Assembly (NCBI RefSeq): GCF_014189855.1
Contig: NZ_BJFN01000002.1
Coordinates: 372,001-436,000 of the forward strand
Direction: 5' to 3'
Source: Buttiauxella sp. A111
Lineage (GTDB): Bacteria; Pseudomonadota; Gammaproteobacteria; Enterobacterales; Enterobacteriaceae
Length of the DNA stretch: 64,000 nt
A program made the translations under genes and the position numbers. Below are positions 1 to 9,566 of this stretch, piece after piece. The notes under the pieces are model-generated. The model worked only from the letters and a program-made list of their open reading frames with translations, did not search any database and had not been told where the DNA came from. The first letter of the stretch is position 1. Each line of letters starts with the position of its first letter.

Positions 1-867
1 GTCCTGCGGGATTTCGAATGGCGCGTGTTTCCAGCCCAGCGCTTCACGAGTCAGAGCAATCTCTGCATCACCCAGCGGTGCGCCGTGGGAATCGTGTGTA
101 CCGGCTTTGTTTGGAGAACCGAAACCGATGATGGTTTTGCACATCAGTAGTGAAGGTTTGTCGGTAACCGCTTTGGCTTCTTCAACTGCGCGTTTGATTG
201 CATCAGCATCGTGGCCGTCAACGCCGCGTACGACATGCCAGCCGTAAGCTTCGAAACGTTTAGCCGTATCGTCTGTGAACCAGCCTTCAACGTGGCCGTC
301 GATAGAGATACCGTTGTCATCATAGAAAGCAACCAGTTTACCCAGACCCAGCGTACCCGCCAGAGAGCAAACTTCATGGGAAATGCCTTCCATCATGCAG
401 CCATCACCCAGGAATGCCCAGGTGAAGTGGTCAACAATATCGTGGCCAGGACGGTTGAACTGTGCCGCCATGGTGCGTTCTGCAATTGCCATACCGACTG
501 CGTTCGCAACACCCTGACCCAGTGGGCCAGTGGTGGTTTCTACACCTGCGGTGTAGCCCACTTCCGGGTGACCCGGAGTTTTGGAATGCAGCTGACGGAA
601 GTTTTTCAGTTCTTCAATCGGCAGGTCATAACCTGTGAGGTGCAACAGGCTGTAAATCAGCATTGAACCATGGCCGTTAGAAAGAACGAAACGGTCGCGG
701 TCAGCCCATGCAGGGTTCTGCGGGTTATGGTTCAGGAAATCGCGCCACAGGACTTCGGCAATGTCGGCCATACCCATAGGGGCACCCGGGTGACCGGATT
801 TGGCTTTTTGTACTGCGTCCATGCTGAGTGCACGAATAGCATTGGCAAGCTCTTTACGAGAGGACAT
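1..867 (-). CDS. tktA: Transketolase 1, N-terminal 289 residues (gene runs off the left edge)
   Basis: Thiamine-diphosphate enzyme of the non-oxidative pentose phosphate pathway, moving two-carbon ketol units between sugar phosphates in the cytosol. The visible part begins [19 protein letters not shown] and carries SGHPGAPMG near residue 25, SNGHGSML near 63, and the TPP-binding [12 protein letters not shown] followed about 30 residues later by the Asn of YDDNGIS. The start ATG is complementary to 865-867. The C-terminal pyrimidine-binding and transketolase-C domains lie outside the window. The paralogue tktB would look similar; the neighbours loiP-speB-speA match the tktA locus of E. coli, so tktA is chosen. 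Confidence 0.96.
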   Translation of the reverse strand, partial: MSSRKELANAIRALSMDAVQKAKSGHPGAPMGMADIAEVLWRDFLNHNPQNPAWADRDRFVLSNGHGSMLIYSLLHLTGYDLPIEELKNFRQLHSKTPGHPEVGYTAGVETTTGPLGQGVANAVGMAIAERTMAAQFNRPGHDIVDHFTWAFLGDGCMMEGISHEVCSLAGTLGLGKLVAFYDDNGISIDGHVEGWFTDDTAKRFEAYGWHVVRGVDGHDADAIKRAVEEAKAVTDKPSLLMCKTIIGFGSPNKAGTHDSHGAPLGDAEIALTREALGWKHAPFEIPQD

Positions 868-1132
868 TTTGACTCCAGATCGGATGGTTGAAGGTCAGGC
901 CTTGACTACTATGCGTTATGGGCTACGCCCAAAAAATTGCCATCAATGTACCGCAAGCCGTGTGCCATGTACATGGAGCATCCTTTTGTCCGGTTAAGAA
1001 ATCTCTGGAACCTGCTCGCAAGTTGCGCAAGTTGCTGCGCGAGTCTGGCTAACTTCTTTATACTAAAGAGACTGGCCCGTTTTCTGTGGCTAAATCATTT
1101 CTGAGCAGTTGTCATTTATTAAGGATATTGGC

Positions 1133-1891
1133 ATGAAGATGCGCCCAATTTTACTGAGCCTGAGCGTTGCTGCCCTACTGAGCGGTTGCCAGAATATGGA
1201 TTCCAATGGCCTGCTGGCTTCCGGTGCGGAAGCATTTCAGGCGTACACACTAAGTGATGCTCAAGTCAAAGCGCTGAGCGATAAATCCTGTGCCGAGCTG
1301 GACAGCAAAGCTTCTATCGCCCCAGCCAGCAGCGAGTATGCGCAACGCCTGAACAAAATAGCCTCAGCACTGGGCGACAACATCAACGGCATGCCGGTGA
1401 ACTACAAGGTTTACGTCACCAAAGATGTGAATGCCTTTGCGATGGCCAACGGCTGTATTCGTGTATACAGCGGCCTGATGGACATGATGAACGATAACGA
1501 AGTCGAAGCGGTTATCGGCCACGAAATGGGTCACGTCGCACTGGGTCACGTGAAGAAAGGGATGCAAGTGGCGCTAGGCACTAATGCGGCGCGTGTTGCA
1601 GCAGCTTCAGCGGGAGGTGTGGTGGGCAGTTTGTCACAGTCTCAGCTTGGCGATTTAGGTGAAAAACTGGTGAATGCACAGTTCTCCCAGCGCCAGGAGT
1701 CTGAAGCCGATGACTACTCGTATGATTTGTTGAAAAAACGTGGGATTAACCCAATTGGTCTGGCAACCAGCTTTGAGAAATTAGCCAAAGAGGAAGGGGG
1801 CCGCCAAAGCTCAATGCTCGACGACCACCCGGCTTCTGCTGAACGTGCGCAACATATTCGCGACCGTATGGCAGCAGATGGGCTGAAATAA
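1133..1891 (+). CDS. loiP: LoiP (YggG) outer-membrane metallopeptidase lipoprotein
   Basis: M48-family zinc metalloprotease, a lipoprotein of the outer membrane facing the periplasm; in E. coli it is induced by low osmolarity and works with BepA. The start at 1133 gives 252 residues, the length of the E. coli protein, and a lipoprotein signal ending in the lipobox LLSGC. An in-frame start at 1109 would only add eight residues in front of the signal and is not preferred; an AAGGA ribosome site lies before 1133. The zinc motif HEMGH is at about residues 130-134, and the third ligand is expected in the ESEADDYSYDLL helix. Transcribed divergently from tktA across a 265-bp gap. Confidence 0.95.
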   Translation: MKMRPILLSLSVAALLSGCQNMDSNGLLASGAEAFQAYTLSDAQVKALSDKSCAELDSKASIAPASSEYAQRLNKIASALGDNINGMPVNYKVYVTKDVNAFAMANGCIRVYSGLMDMMNDNEVEAVIGHEMGHVALGHVKKGMQVALGTNAARVAAASAGGVVGSLSQSQLGDLGEKLVNAQFSQRQESEADDYSYDLLKKRGINPIGLATSFEKLAKEEGGRQSSMLDDHPASAERAQHIRDRMAADGLK

Positions 1892-1894
1892 CCA

Positions 1895-1931
1895 TACCCT
1901 CACCCCAACCCTCTCCCTCAGGGAGAGGGTG
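1895..1931. repeat. Single GC-rich palindromic repeat (CCCTCACCC type)
   Basis: Begins CCCTCACCCCAACCC and continues into an imperfect palindrome CTCTCCCTCAGGGAGAG. It sits just after the loiP stop codon and before the end of speB, so it lies between converging genes and could fold as a transcript-end hairpin. It is the shortest member of the repeat family seen again at 3051, 10312, 29866, 37041 and 60495. Confidence 0.8.
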
Positions 1932-1955
1932 CAAAACAAGGATGCCGTAGCTCGA

Positions 1956-2876
1956 TTACTCGCCTTTTTTAGCAGCCTGAATGTACAGCATTTCCAGCGC
2001 TAAAGTTGCACCTGCCAACGCCGTGATTTCAGACTGGTCATAAGCTGGAGCCACTTCCACGACATCCATACCCACGATGTTGAGATCTTTCAAACCACGA
2101 ACCAGCTTCAGCGCACGGTCAGTTGTCAGGCCGCCAATTACCGGAGTCCCGGTACCTGGTGCGAAAGCAGGATCAATACAGTCGATGTCAAATGTCAGGT
2201 AAACCGGCATATCCCCAACAATCTGCTTCACCTGCGCCAGCACGTCGTCAACGGTACGGTCATTCACCTGACCCGCGTCCAGCACGGTAAAACCGTTGTC
2301 TTTGTCGAACTCGGTACGAATACCAATCTGCACAGAATGGTTCGGATCGATCAGACCTTCTTTTGGCGCGGTGTAGAACATTGTGCCGTGGTCAAACTCG
2401 CAGCCGTTCGCGTAGGTGTCAGTGTGCGCATCAAAATGTACCAGTGCCATTTTGCCAAAGTGCTTAGCGTGAGCACGCAGCAGCGGCAGAGTCACGAAGT
2501 GGTCGCCACCGAAGGAGAGCATACGTTTACCGGCAGCCAGCAGTTTTTCTGCATGGGCTTGCAGACGTTCGCTCATATCACGCGCGTCACCAAAAGCGTA
2601 AACCAGGTCGCCACAGTCAACAACGTTCAGGCGCTCACGCATGTCGAAGTTCCACGGGAAGCGGTTGCCTTCCCATGCCAGGTTGGTAGAAACCTGGCGA
2701 ATAGCCGCAGGGCCGTGGCGCCCACCCGCACGACCAGACGTTGCCGCGTCAAAAGGCACGCCTGTAATAACCCAATCAGCATCACTGTCATAGGGCATGA
2801 AGTTCAGCGGAAAACGTAAAAAACCGAAGGCATTGGATACCAGAGAATTGTCGTACTGATGGCCTAATGTGCTCAT
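1956..2876 (-). CDS. speB: Agmatinase
   Basis: Manganese ureohydrolase converting agmatine to putrescine and urea, the step after arginine decarboxylase in the biosynthetic polyamine route. It is 306 residues, the usual length. The arginase-family metal motifs are present: GGDHFVTLP near residue 124, DAHTDTY near 149, and [16 protein letters not shown] near 230. The start is the ATG complementary to 2874-2876. It lies downstream of speA on the same strand, but a terminator and a promoter occupy the gap, so it need not depend on speA transcription. Confidence 0.97.
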   Translation of the reverse strand: MSTLGHQYDNSLVSNAFGFLRFPLNFMPYDSDADWVITGVPFDAATSGRAGGRHGPAAIRQVSTNLAWEGNRFPWNFDMRERLNVVDCGDLVYAFGDARDMSERLQAHAEKLLAAGKRMLSFGGDHFVTLPLLRAHAKHFGKMALVHFDAHTDTYANGCEFDHGTMFYTAPKEGLIDPNHSVQIGIRTEFDKDNGFTVLDAGQVNDRTVDDVLAQVKQIVGDMPVYLTFDIDCIDPAFAPGTGTPVIGGLTTDRALKLVRGLKDLNIVGMDVVEVAPAYDQSEITALAGATLALEMLYIQAAKKGE

Positions 2877-2891
2877 TACCTGACCTCATGT

Positions 2892-2921
2892 GATGTAGGT
2901 GAATAGTTGAATTTATGTCAA
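2892..2921 (-). promoter_or_regulatory. Candidate speB promoter
   Basis: On the minus strand a perfect -35 hexamer TTGACA (complement of 2916-2921) is followed after 18 bp by TACATC (complement of 2892-2897). The start site would fall about 10-15 bp before the speB ATG. The -35 uses the T-run of the terminator immediately upstream. The -10 is a weak match, so this is inference. Confidence 0.45.
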
Positions 2922-2963
2922 AAAAAATCCCTTCCGCGTCGTTAAACCCGACGAGGAAGGGAC
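2920..2963 (-). terminator. Intrinsic terminator between speA and speB
   Basis: Reading the minus strand, TCCCTTCC pairs with GGAAGGGA and an inner CGTCG/CGACG extends the stem; a run of eight T follows. It would stop read-through from speA before speB, or act as an attenuator for it. Confidence 0.8.
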
Positions 2964-3050
2964 TGTATTCATTCAGACTGCTTGTTGGCGCGAATTATCG
3001 CCGTAATTTCGCTCGGGTTCAATAGTGCGTAATTTATACATTCATTAGCG

Positions 3051-3168
3051 CCCTCACCTCGACCCTCTCCCCCAGGAGAGGGAGAAAACCATGCTGTCCC
3101 CTCTCCCTCGGAAAAGCAATAACGCCGATCAATCCCCTCTCCCTCAGGGAGAGGGCTAGGGTGAGGAT
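3051..3168. repeat. Composite palindromic repeat cluster between speA and speB
   Basis: Opens with CCCTCACC near 3053, closes with GGGTGAGG near 3160, and holds three CTCTCCC-type palindromic units separated by A-rich linkers. The outer motifs are inverted relative to one another. The cluster ends two bases before the speA stop codon. Confidence 0.8.
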
Positions 3169-3170
3169 GG

Positions 3171-5147
3171 TTATTCGTCTTCTAAATAAGTATAGCCGTA
3201 CAAACCCGCTTCAAACTCTTCAAGGAACTGCTGCTGCAAACCTTCATCCAGATCGGTCTGTTTCACCTGATCGCGGAAATGAGTCAGCAGCGTGTTCGGG
3301 TCGAGCTGTACATACTGGAGCATATCCGCAACGGTATCGCCTTCATCAGAAAGCTCAACTTCTACGCTACCGTCAGGGAATACAAACACATCAACCGCTT
3401 CAGTATCGCCGAACAGGTTGTGCATGTTGCCCAGAATTTCCTGGTAAGCACCCACCATAAAGAAGCCCAGCAGAGGCGGGTTTTCCGCATCGTATTCTGG
3501 CATTGGCATGGTGGTCGCAATACCGTCACCGTCGATATAGTGATCGATAGCACCGTCGGAATCACAGGTGATATCCAGCAGCACAGCGCGGCGCTCAGGG
3601 ATCTGGTTCAGCCCTTCTAACGGCAGTACCGGGAACAGCTGGTCGATACCCCATGCATCCGGCATTGACTGGAATAGCGAGAAGTTGACGTAAATTTTAT
3701 CCGCCATACGTTCTTGCAGCTCGTCAATAATCGGACGGTGCGCACGGTTGCTTGGATCCAGCAGGCGCTGAATTTCATGGCACATGCTCAGATAAAGTTG
3801 CTCTGCCCAGGCACGTTCCTGCAAGGAGAAGTTCCCCGCCGAATAGCCGGTGTGGATATCATGCAGATCGTTCTGGCTATCGTGCAGCCATTCGCGCAGC
3901 GAGCGACGGTTATTCGGCTCGTGCATTTCACCCCAGGTTTCCCACATGCTTTGCAGCGCGCGCGATGCATCTTCAGCAGGAGCCGTTGGCGTGGTGTATT
4001 CGTTGCGCTCGACACCGATGATGTTAGAAACCAGCACGGTGTGGTGCGCAGTCACCGCACGGCCAGACTCAGTAATCACCGTTGGGTGCGGCAAACCATG
4101 CTCTTCACATGCGTCGCCAATCGCCCAGATGATGTTGTTGGCATATTCGTTCAGACCATAGTTGACCGAACAATCGGACTGAGAACGCGTGCCTTCGTAG
4201 TCAACACCCAGACCGCCGCCCACATCGAAGCACTCAATGTTGACGCCCATCTTGTGCAGTTCAACGTAGAAGCGCGCTGATTCACGTACGCCAGTGGCGA
4301 TATCGCGAATATTCGCCATTTGCGAACCGAGGTGGAAGTGCAGTAATTGCAGGCTGTCGATACGACCCGCTTCACGCAACATTTCAACCAGTTGCAGAAC
4401 CTGAACCGCCGCCAGACCAAATTTGGATTTCTCGCCGCCTGAAGACTGCCATTTACCGGAACCTTGCGACGCCAGACGCGCACGCACACCAAGACGCGGC
4501 ACCACATTCAGACGCTCGGCTTCTTCCAGCACGATGCGAATTTCTGACATCTTCTCGATGACCAGATAAACCTTGTGGCCCATCTTCTCGCCGATCAACG
4601 CCAGGCGGATGTATTCACGGTCTTTATAGCCGTTACACACAATAACTGAACGCGTCATGCCCGCATGCGCTAACACAGCCATCAATTCAGCTTTAGAACC
4701 GGCTTCAAGACCTAGCGGTTCGCCAGAATGAATCAACGATTCAATGACGCGGCGGTGCTGGTTCACCTTGATTGGGTAAACGAGGAAGTAGTCACCGTTA
4801 TAGCCGTAAGATTCACGAGCACGTTTGAACGCGGCATTAATCGAACGCAGGCGATGCTGTAAAATCTGCGGGAAACAGAACAGTGCAGGCAAACGCTGCC
4901 CCTGCGCTTCACGGGCTTTTACGAGTTCAGCGAGATCAACACGCGCTTCCGGTACATCTGGGTCCGGGCAAACGGTAATGTGACCGAGTTCGTTGACGTC
5001 GTAATAGTTATTGCCCCACCAGGCAATATTGTAAGTACGCAGCATTTTGCTGGCTTCCTGGGAGCTCATGGCAACCTCCTGCATGGAGCGGTGTACATCC
5101 TGCTCGCCCACTGACGAACCCGAAACAGAAGAGATTTTGTCAGACAT
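3171..5147 (-). CDS. speA: Biosynthetic arginine decarboxylase
   Basis: PLP enzyme (alanine-racemase fold III) converting arginine to agmatine, which SpeB turns into putrescine. Taking the ATG complementary to 5145-5147 gives 658 residues, the E. coli length; an upstream in-frame codon would add ten residues with no match. The PLP-lysine context is [14 protein letters not shown] near residue 127, the glycine-rich PLP phosphate site is [12 protein letters not shown] near 300, and the C terminus is [15 protein letters not shown] ribosome site precedes the start. The start overlaps the last codons of the small gene yqgB, so the two are probably co-transcribed and translationally coupled. Confidence 0.98.
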   Translation of the reverse strand: MSDKISSVSGSSVGEQDVHRSMQEVAMSSQEASKMLRTYNIAWWGNNYYDVNELGHITVCPDPDVPEARVDLAELVKAREAQGQRLPALFCFPQILQHRLRSINAAFKRARESYGYNGDYFLVYPIKVNQHRRVIESLIHSGEPLGLEAGSKAELMAVLAHAGMTRSVIVCNGYKDREYIRLALIGEKMGHKVYLVIEKMSEIRIVLEEAERLNVVPRLGVRARLASQGSGKWQSSGGEKSKFGLAAVQVLQLVEMLREAGRIDSLQLLHFHLGSQMANIRDIATGVRESARFYVELHKMGVNIECFDVGGGLGVDYEGTRSQSDCSVNYGLNEYANNIIWAIGDACEEHGLPHPTVITESGRAVTAHHTVLVSNIIGVERNEYTTPTAPAEDASRALQSMWETWGEMHEPNNRRSLREWLHDSQNDLHDIHTGYSAGNFSLQERAWAEQLYLSMCHEIQRLLDPSNRAHRPIIDELQERMADKIYVNFSLFQSMPDAWGIDQLFPVLPLEGLNQIPERRAVLLDITCDSDGAIDHYIDGDGIATTMPMPEYDAENPPLLGFFMVGAYQEILGNMHNLFGDTEAVDVFVFPDGSVEVELSDEGDTVADMLQYVQLDPNTLLTHFRDQVKQTDLDEGLQQQFLEEFEAGLYGYTYLEDE

Positions 5148-5286
5148 GGCGAACCTCAAATTTATACGAATGTGCAAAACAGTTGACTACTATCGCAGGG
5201 GTATCCCGCAATAACAACCCATTAACAGCGCGTAGCGGCAGCATAAGACGCTGACAGACTAACTGTGCGACCGGTTTCTTTTTCAT
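5140..5286 (-). CDS. yqgB: YqgB-like 48-residue protein overlapping speA
   Basis: Small reading frame starting MKKKPVAQL and containing AIVVNCF, the two stretches I recall from E. coli YqgB (43 residues, reported in acid stress). Start at the ATG complementary to 5284-5286; the TGA stop lies inside the speA start region, so the last 8 bases overlap speA. The C terminus is longer than in E. coli and its last codons read through the speA ribosome site, so translation of yqgB would run across the speA initiation region. Identification rests on short motifs and position upstream of speA, so the middle of the protein is uncertain. Confidence 0.72.
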   Translation of the reverse strand: MKKKPVAQLVCQRLMLPLRAVNGLLLRDTPAIVVNCFAHSYKFEVRHV

Positions 5287-5792
5287 ATCATTGTAAACAC
5301 GTTACCGAACTCCGTTTAACGGGTCGGTGAAACCACGAGAATACTCCTGTCAAAGACAAGAGAGCCCTTGTTCAGTTATCACGGAGATCAATGACCGGCC
5401 CGAGAGTCCTGAGAAGCGCCGAGATGGGTATAACATCGGCAGGAATAGATGCACGGAATGCAGGTTGCGAGGAGTAAATGCGCACCAGAACGGTGAGCCA
5501 GATTCTGTGAATTACAGCGGTTTTTCAATCCTGACACCTCCACGCATACCAGAAGCATGCGACAAGCCAAAGCTAAGAAATTTGCTCAACCCGGCTGGAA
5601 GTGGGCAACACGAAGAAATGTGTGCTTGTTGAATGAGCCGCGCGCGCCGCTTTATACCGACAACGGCTAAAAAATGCAAAACAAAAATCCCCACTTTGCG
5701 GCGCTGTCAGTAAAAATTTCCATGCCAGATTATCGACAGAAACTTGCGAGCACAAAAATCACTGGTAATCTGATTAATGGATAACCTAGAAT
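5287..5792. other. Long speA-metK divergent intergenic region, largely unexplained
   Basis: About 500 bp between yqgB and the MetJ boxes. It must hold the yqgB-speA promoter and probably a long speA leader. E. coli carries dubious small genes here (yqgC, yqgD). Several 60- to 100-codon open frames exist on both strands but none has a convincing ribosome site or a sequence I recognise. No tRNA, terminator or repeat-family member was seen. Confidence 0.5.
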
Positions 5793-5840
5793 AGACGTCC
5801 AGATGTTAATCCATCTATACCGATTAACTGTTAGACTGCC
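5793..5840 (+). promoter_or_regulatory. Array of six tandem MetJ boxes upstream of metK
   Basis: Six contiguous 8-bp units: AGACGTCC, AGATGTTA, ATCCATCT, ATACCGAT, TAACTGTT, AGACTGCC. The first and last are closest to the consensus AGACGTCT. MetJ with S-adenosylmethionine binds such tandem arrays cooperatively and represses methionine genes, so the product of MetK feeds back on its own gene. The array ends 107 bp before the metK ATG. Confidence 0.88.
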
Positions 5841-5947
5841 TGAAATTAATCCTGTGGCTAAAACTCCAGATATCAGTACATCGCACTGATACGAGCGCCA
5901 GTTAGCAGCAGTCTGCACTAACCTAATTCTCTTAGGGTGAATAAAAC

Positions 5948-7102
5948 ATGGCCAAACACCTCTTTACGTCCGAGTCTGTATCAGAAGGACATCCCGATAA
6001 AATCGCTGACCAAATTTCTGACGCGGTTCTTGATGCTATCCTCGAGCAGGATCCAAAAGCACGCGTAGCATGCGAAACTTACGTCAAAACAGGCATGGTG
6101 CTGGTCGGTGGCGAAATCACCACCAGCGCATGGGTTGATATCGAAGAAATCACCCGCCAGACCGTCCGCGAAATCGGTTATGTGCATTCTGATATGGGCT
6201 TTGATGCCAACTCTTGTGCTGTTCTGAGTGCTATCGGCAAACAGTCACCGGACATTAACCAGGGCGTTGACCGTACCGATCCACTGGAACAAGGCGCTGG
6301 CGACCAGGGTCTGATGTTTGGTTATGCGACCAACGAAACTGACGTGCTGATGCCTGCACCAATCACTTACGCACACCTTCTGGTTCAACGCCAGGCTGAA
6401 GTTCGTAAGAATGGCTCACTGCCGTGGCTGCGCCCGGACGCTAAAAGCCAGATCACTTTCCAGTACGACGACGGTAAAATCGTCGGTATTGACGCAGTGG
6501 TTCTGTCTACCCAGCATTCCGAAGACGTTCAGCTTAAAACACTGCAAGAAGCAGTGATGGAAGAGATCATCAAACCGGTTCTGCCAGCAGAATGGTTGAA
6601 CGCTTCCACCAAATTCCACATCAACCCGACTGGTCGTTTCGTTATCGGCGGCCCAATGGGTGACTGCGGCCTGACCGGTCGTAAAATTATCGTTGATACC
6701 TACGGCGGCATGGCTCGTCACGGTGGCGGTGCGTTCTCCGGTAAAGATCCTTCTAAAGTTGACCGTTCTGCAGCGTACGCGGCGCGTTATGTGGCGAAAA
6801 ACATCGTTGCTGCGGGCCTTGCTGACCGTTGTGAAATCCAGGTTTCCTACGCAATTGGCGTGGCAGAGCCAACGTCAATCATGGTTGAAACCTTCGGTAC
6901 TGAGAAAATCTCTACCGAACAACTGACCCTGTTGGTACGCGAGTTCTTCGACCTGCGTCCATATGGCCTGATTCAGATGCTGGATCTGCTGCACCCAATC
7001 TACAAAGAAACCGCGGCATACGGTCACTTTGGTCGTGAGCATTTCCCTTGGGAAAAAACCGACAAAGCAGAATTGCTGCGTGAAGCTGCCGGTCTGAAAT
7101 AA
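5948..7102 (+). CDS. metK: S-adenosylmethionine synthase
   Basis: Makes S-adenosylmethionine from methionine and ATP in the cytosol. The 384 residues match the family length. Signatures seen: [16 protein letters not shown] near residue 14, the hexapeptide GAGDQG near 116, and the P-loop-like [15 protein letters not shown] near 258. Translation starts at the ATG in GGGTGAATAAAACATG. It stands alone, repressed by MetJ through the array upstream, and is closed by an intrinsic terminator. Confidence 0.98.
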   Translation: MAKHLFTSESVSEGHPDKIADQISDAVLDAILEQDPKARVACETYVKTGMVLVGGEITTSAWVDIEEITRQTVREIGYVHSDMGFDANSCAVLSAIGKQSPDINQGVDRTDPLEQGAGDQGLMFGYATNETDVLMPAPITYAHLLVQRQAEVRKNGSLPWLRPDAKSQITFQYDDGKIVGIDAVVLSTQHSEDVQLKTLQEAVMEEIIKPVLPAEWLNASTKFHINPTGRFVIGGPMGDCGLTGRKIIVDTYGGMARHGGGAFSGKDPSKVDRSAAYAARYVAKNIVAAGLADRCEIQVSYAIGVAEPTSIMVETFGTEKISTEQLTLLVREFFDLRPYGLIQMLDLLHPIYKETAAYGHFGREHFPWEKTDKAELLREAAGLK

Positions 7103-7125
7103 CCCGCCAACAGCTAAACTATCAA

Positions 7126-7150
7126 GGCCAGCCTAACGCTGGCCTTTTTT
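7126..7150 (+). terminator. metK intrinsic terminator
   Basis: GGCCAGC (7126-7132) pairs with GCTGGCC (7138-7144) around a five-base loop and is followed by six T. Confidence 0.92.
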
Positions 7151-7209
7151 CTGTCGAAAACACTCTTCTCCCTTCTGAAAACATTCTGTCTCCATAATCA
7201 AACACCTCA

Positions 7210-7225
7210 ATGAAAGCGGTTACAC
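7210..7225 (+). promoter_or_regulatory. Distal GalR/GalS operator before galP
   Basis: ATGAAAGCGGTTACAC differs from the GalR/GalS consensus GTGNAANCGNTTNCAC at one position. It lies 183 bp upstream of a second operator, within a 340-bp AT-rich intergenic region that otherwise shows no gene. Confidence 0.7.
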
Positions 7226-7392
7226 ACCAGTTCACCAATCGTTAATTAAGATGATTCTTTATTGCAACATTGCATTGTCGTGCTAGTTACATAGCATTTC
7301 AGAATAGTCCTGAGTATAAATTTTTGGTTTAATTTTACACACATAACCCACTGTTTTATATCAAAAAATATCACATACACTTCTTGACACTT

Positions 7393-7408
7393 GTGTAACC
7401 GATTACAC
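7393..7408 (+). promoter_or_regulatory. Proximal GalR/GalS operator before galP
   Basis: GTGTAACCGATTACAC fits GTGNAANCGNTTNCAC at every defined position. It lies 85 bp before the galP start and just upstream of a CRP site, which suits repression released by galactose. Confidence 0.85.
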
Positions 7409-7411
7409 TAA

Positions 7412-7427
7412 CGTGAGTTTAATCACA
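7412..7427 (+). promoter_or_regulatory. CRP site for galP
   Basis: CGTGA-GTTTAA-TCACA is one base from TGTGA-N6-TCACA. A TAGATA hexamer at 7454-7459 could be the -10 of the activated promoter, placing the site near -40 to -47. Confidence 0.65.
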
Positions 7428-7492
7428 CAAATTCATGCGGCGTTACCCTACCCTAGATACAGATACGAAGAATCACTCAACTGGAGAGCTGT

Positions 7493-8887
7493 ATGCCTAA
7501 TACAAAAAAACAAGGGCGCTCGAACAAAAGCATGACCTTTTTCGTCTGTTTCCTTGCAGCCCTGGCCGGTTTGTTATTTGGCCTGGATATCGGTGTTATC
7601 GCCGGTGCACTACCGTTTATTGCTAAAGATTTCCAGATTACTGCGCACCAGCAAGAATGGGTCGTCAGTTCGATGATGTTTGGTGCGGCTGTTGGCGCTG
7701 TTGGTAGCGGCTGGCTCTCTTTCCGCATCGGGCGCAAATACAGCCTGATGATTGGCGCAGTGCTTTTCGTTGCCGGTTCGCTTTGCTCTGCATTCGCGCC
7801 GAATACTGAAATCCTGATCCTCTCCCGCGTACTGCTGGGCCTGGCGGTCGGTGTTGCGTCATATACCGCACCGCTTTATCTGTCTGAAATTGCCCCAGAA
7901 AAAATTCGCGGCAGCATGATTTCGATGTACCAGTTGATGATTACCATCGGTATTCTCGGCGCTTACCTTTCTGACACCGCCTTCAGCTACAGCGGTTCAT
8001 GGCGCTGGATGTTGGGGGTTATCACCATTCCTGCTCTGATTTTACTGGTAGGCGTGTTCTTCCTGCCGGACAGCCCGCGCTGGTTCGCTGCGAAACGCCG
8101 TTTCCACGATGCCGAGCGCGTACTGATGCGTCTGCGTGATACCAGTGCAGAAGCAAAACGCGAACTGGAAGAAATCCGCGAAAGCCTGAAGGTTAAACAA
8201 AGCGGCTGGTCACTGTTTAAAGACAACAGTAACTTCCGTCGTGCGGTGTTCCTCGGCATCCTGCTTCAGGTTATGCAGCAGTTCACCGGTATGAACGTGA
8301 TTATGTATTACGCACCGAAGATCTTTGAAATCGCAGGCTTTACCAACACCACTCAGCAAATGTGGGGCACCGTCATCGTTGGGCTTATCAACGTACTGGC
8401 GACCTTTATTGCTATCGGTCTGGTAGACAGATGGGGTCGTAAACCTACGCTGGTGCTGGGCTTCATGGTGATGGCGGTGGGTATGGGCGTATTGGGCACT
8501 ATGCTGCACATCGGGATTCATTCTCAGGGTGCGCAATACTTCGCCATCGCGATGCTGTTGATGTTCATCGTAGGTTTTGCAATGAGTGCTGGCCCGCTGA
8601 TTTGGGTACTGTGTTCTGAAATTCAGCCGCTGAAAGGCCGTGATTTTGGTATCACTTGCTCGACCGCCACCAACTGGATTGCGAACATGATTGTCGGTGC
8701 AACATTCCTGACCATGCTTAACACTCTGGGCAATGCGAATACCTTCTGGGTCTATGCGGCGCTAAACCTGTTCTTTATTGTACTGACTCTGTGGTTAATT
8801 CCAGAAACCAAACACGTTTCCCTGGAACACATTGAACGTAACTTAATGAAAGGCCGTCGCTTACGCGAGATTGGCGCTCACGAGTAA
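7493..8887 (+). CDS. galP: Galactose:H+ symporter GalP
   Basis: Inner-membrane sugar porter of the major facilitator superfamily with twelve membrane segments, taking up galactose and glucose with protons. It has 464 residues like E. coli GalP. Sugar-porter motifs are present: GRKYSLM after TM2, [14 protein letters not shown] before TM5, PDSPRW after TM6, [14 protein letters not shown] in TM7, DRWGRKP between TM8 and TM9 and PETKH after TM12. SD sequence GGAGAG precedes the ATG. The operators upstream indicate GalR/GalS and CRP control. Confidence 0.97.
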   Translation: MPNTKKQGRSNKSMTFFVCFLAALAGLLFGLDIGVIAGALPFIAKDFQITAHQQEWVVSSMMFGAAVGAVGSGWLSFRIGRKYSLMIGAVLFVAGSLCSAFAPNTEILILSRVLLGLAVGVASYTAPLYLSEIAPEKIRGSMISMYQLMITIGILGAYLSDTAFSYSGSWRWMLGVITIPALILLVGVFFLPDSPRWFAAKRRFHDAERVLMRLRDTSAEAKRELEEIRESLKVKQSGWSLFKDNSNFRRAVFLGILLQVMQQFTGMNVIMYYAPKIFEIAGFTNTTQQMWGTVIVGLINVLATFIAIGLVDRWGRKPTLVLGFMVMAVGMGVLGTMLHIGIHSQGAQYFAIAMLLMFIVGFAMSAGPLIWVLCSEIQPLKGRDFGITCSTATNWIANMIVGATFLTMLNTLGNANTFWVYAALNLFFIVLTLWLIPETKHVSLEHIERNLMKGRRLREIGAHE

Positions 8888-8897
8888 ATCACTCCCG

Positions 8898-8920
8898 CCC
8901 CTATCCACTGCGGATAGGGG
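8898..8920 (+). terminator. Stem-loop after galP
   Basis: CCCCTATCC pairs perfectly with GGATAGGGG around a five-base loop, 10 bp after the galP stop. The T-run that follows is poor, so it may stabilise the 3' end more than terminate. Confidence 0.6.
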
Positions 8921-8958
8921 CTTGCACCCTGCCCCACCTCGCACTATTCTTGCCCGCT

Positions 8959-9474
8959 ATGAAATCCCCAAGACTCCCCATCGCAATCCAACAGGCCGTT
9001 ATGCGCTGCCTGCGGGAAAAACTCCAACAGGCCAATCAACACCTGGGACGAAATTATCCCGAACCGAAACTGGTCTATCAGCAGCGTGGCACAGCTGCGG
9101 GCACCGCGTGGATGGATAGCTACGAAATTCGTCTAAACCCCGTGCTGCTGATGGAAAATCAGCAAACCTTCATTGATGAAGTTGTCCCGCACGAACTGGC
9201 TCATTTGTTGGTCTGGAAACACTTTGGTCGCGTTGCACCACACGGCAAAGAGTGGAAATGGATGATGGAAAGCGTGCTTGGCGTTCCTGCAAGGCGCACA
9301 CACAAATTTGAAGTGCAATCGGTGCGTAAGAATACCTTCCCTTATCGCTGCCGCTGCCAATTACACCAACTTACGGTCAGGCGACATAACCGTGTTGTAC
9401 GTGGTGAAGCGGAATACCGCTGTGTTCAATGCGGCGACCTGTTAAAGCCAGACGCTACAACTCCCTGTAATTAA
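8959..9474 (+). CDS. sprT: SprT family zinc-metalloprotease-like protein
   Basis: Cytosolic SprT-domain protein of unclear physiological role, related to the DNA-protein crosslink protease Spartan. The ATG at 8959 gives 171 residues and begins [15 protein letters not shown] like the E. coli protein; a TTG three codons upstream is not needed. The HELAH metal site is at residues 78-82, and a C-terminal zinc-ribbon-like set of cysteines (RCRC and CVQCG) follows. It lies between galP and endA as in E. coli, with a C terminus a few residues longer. Confidence 0.93.
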   Translation: MKSPRLPIAIQQAVMRCLREKLQQANQHLGRNYPEPKLVYQQRGTAAGTAWMDSYEIRLNPVLLMENQQTFIDEVVPHELAHLLVWKHFGRVAPHGKEWKWMMESVLGVPARRTHKFEVQSVRKNTFPYRCRCQLHQLTVRRHNRVVRGEAEYRCVQCGDLLKPDATTPCN

Positions 9475-9566
9475 AAATATTAATCTTAAAATTTCCTGAT
9501 TTAGCTGATTGAATCCCAAAAATGCATCAGGTAGGGTTCAGGCACGTTTTAGTAAGGATTCTGGAA

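Noticed and set aside
965-976. 12-bp palindrome CCATGTACATGG and a nearby tandem GCAAGTTGC (1018-1035) between tktA and loiP
   Set aside because: Short symmetric sequences of this size occur often by chance, and no regulator with such a site is known to me here.
1109-1132. Longer N terminus for LoiP starting at 1109
   Set aside because: It would place eight polar residues ahead of the lipoprotein signal and exceed the family length; the start at 1133 has a ribosome site and a normal signal.
5327-5755. Several 60- to 100-codon frames on both strands upstream of metK
   Set aside because: None has a good ribosome site, recognisable sequence or operon context; they overlap one another in different frames.
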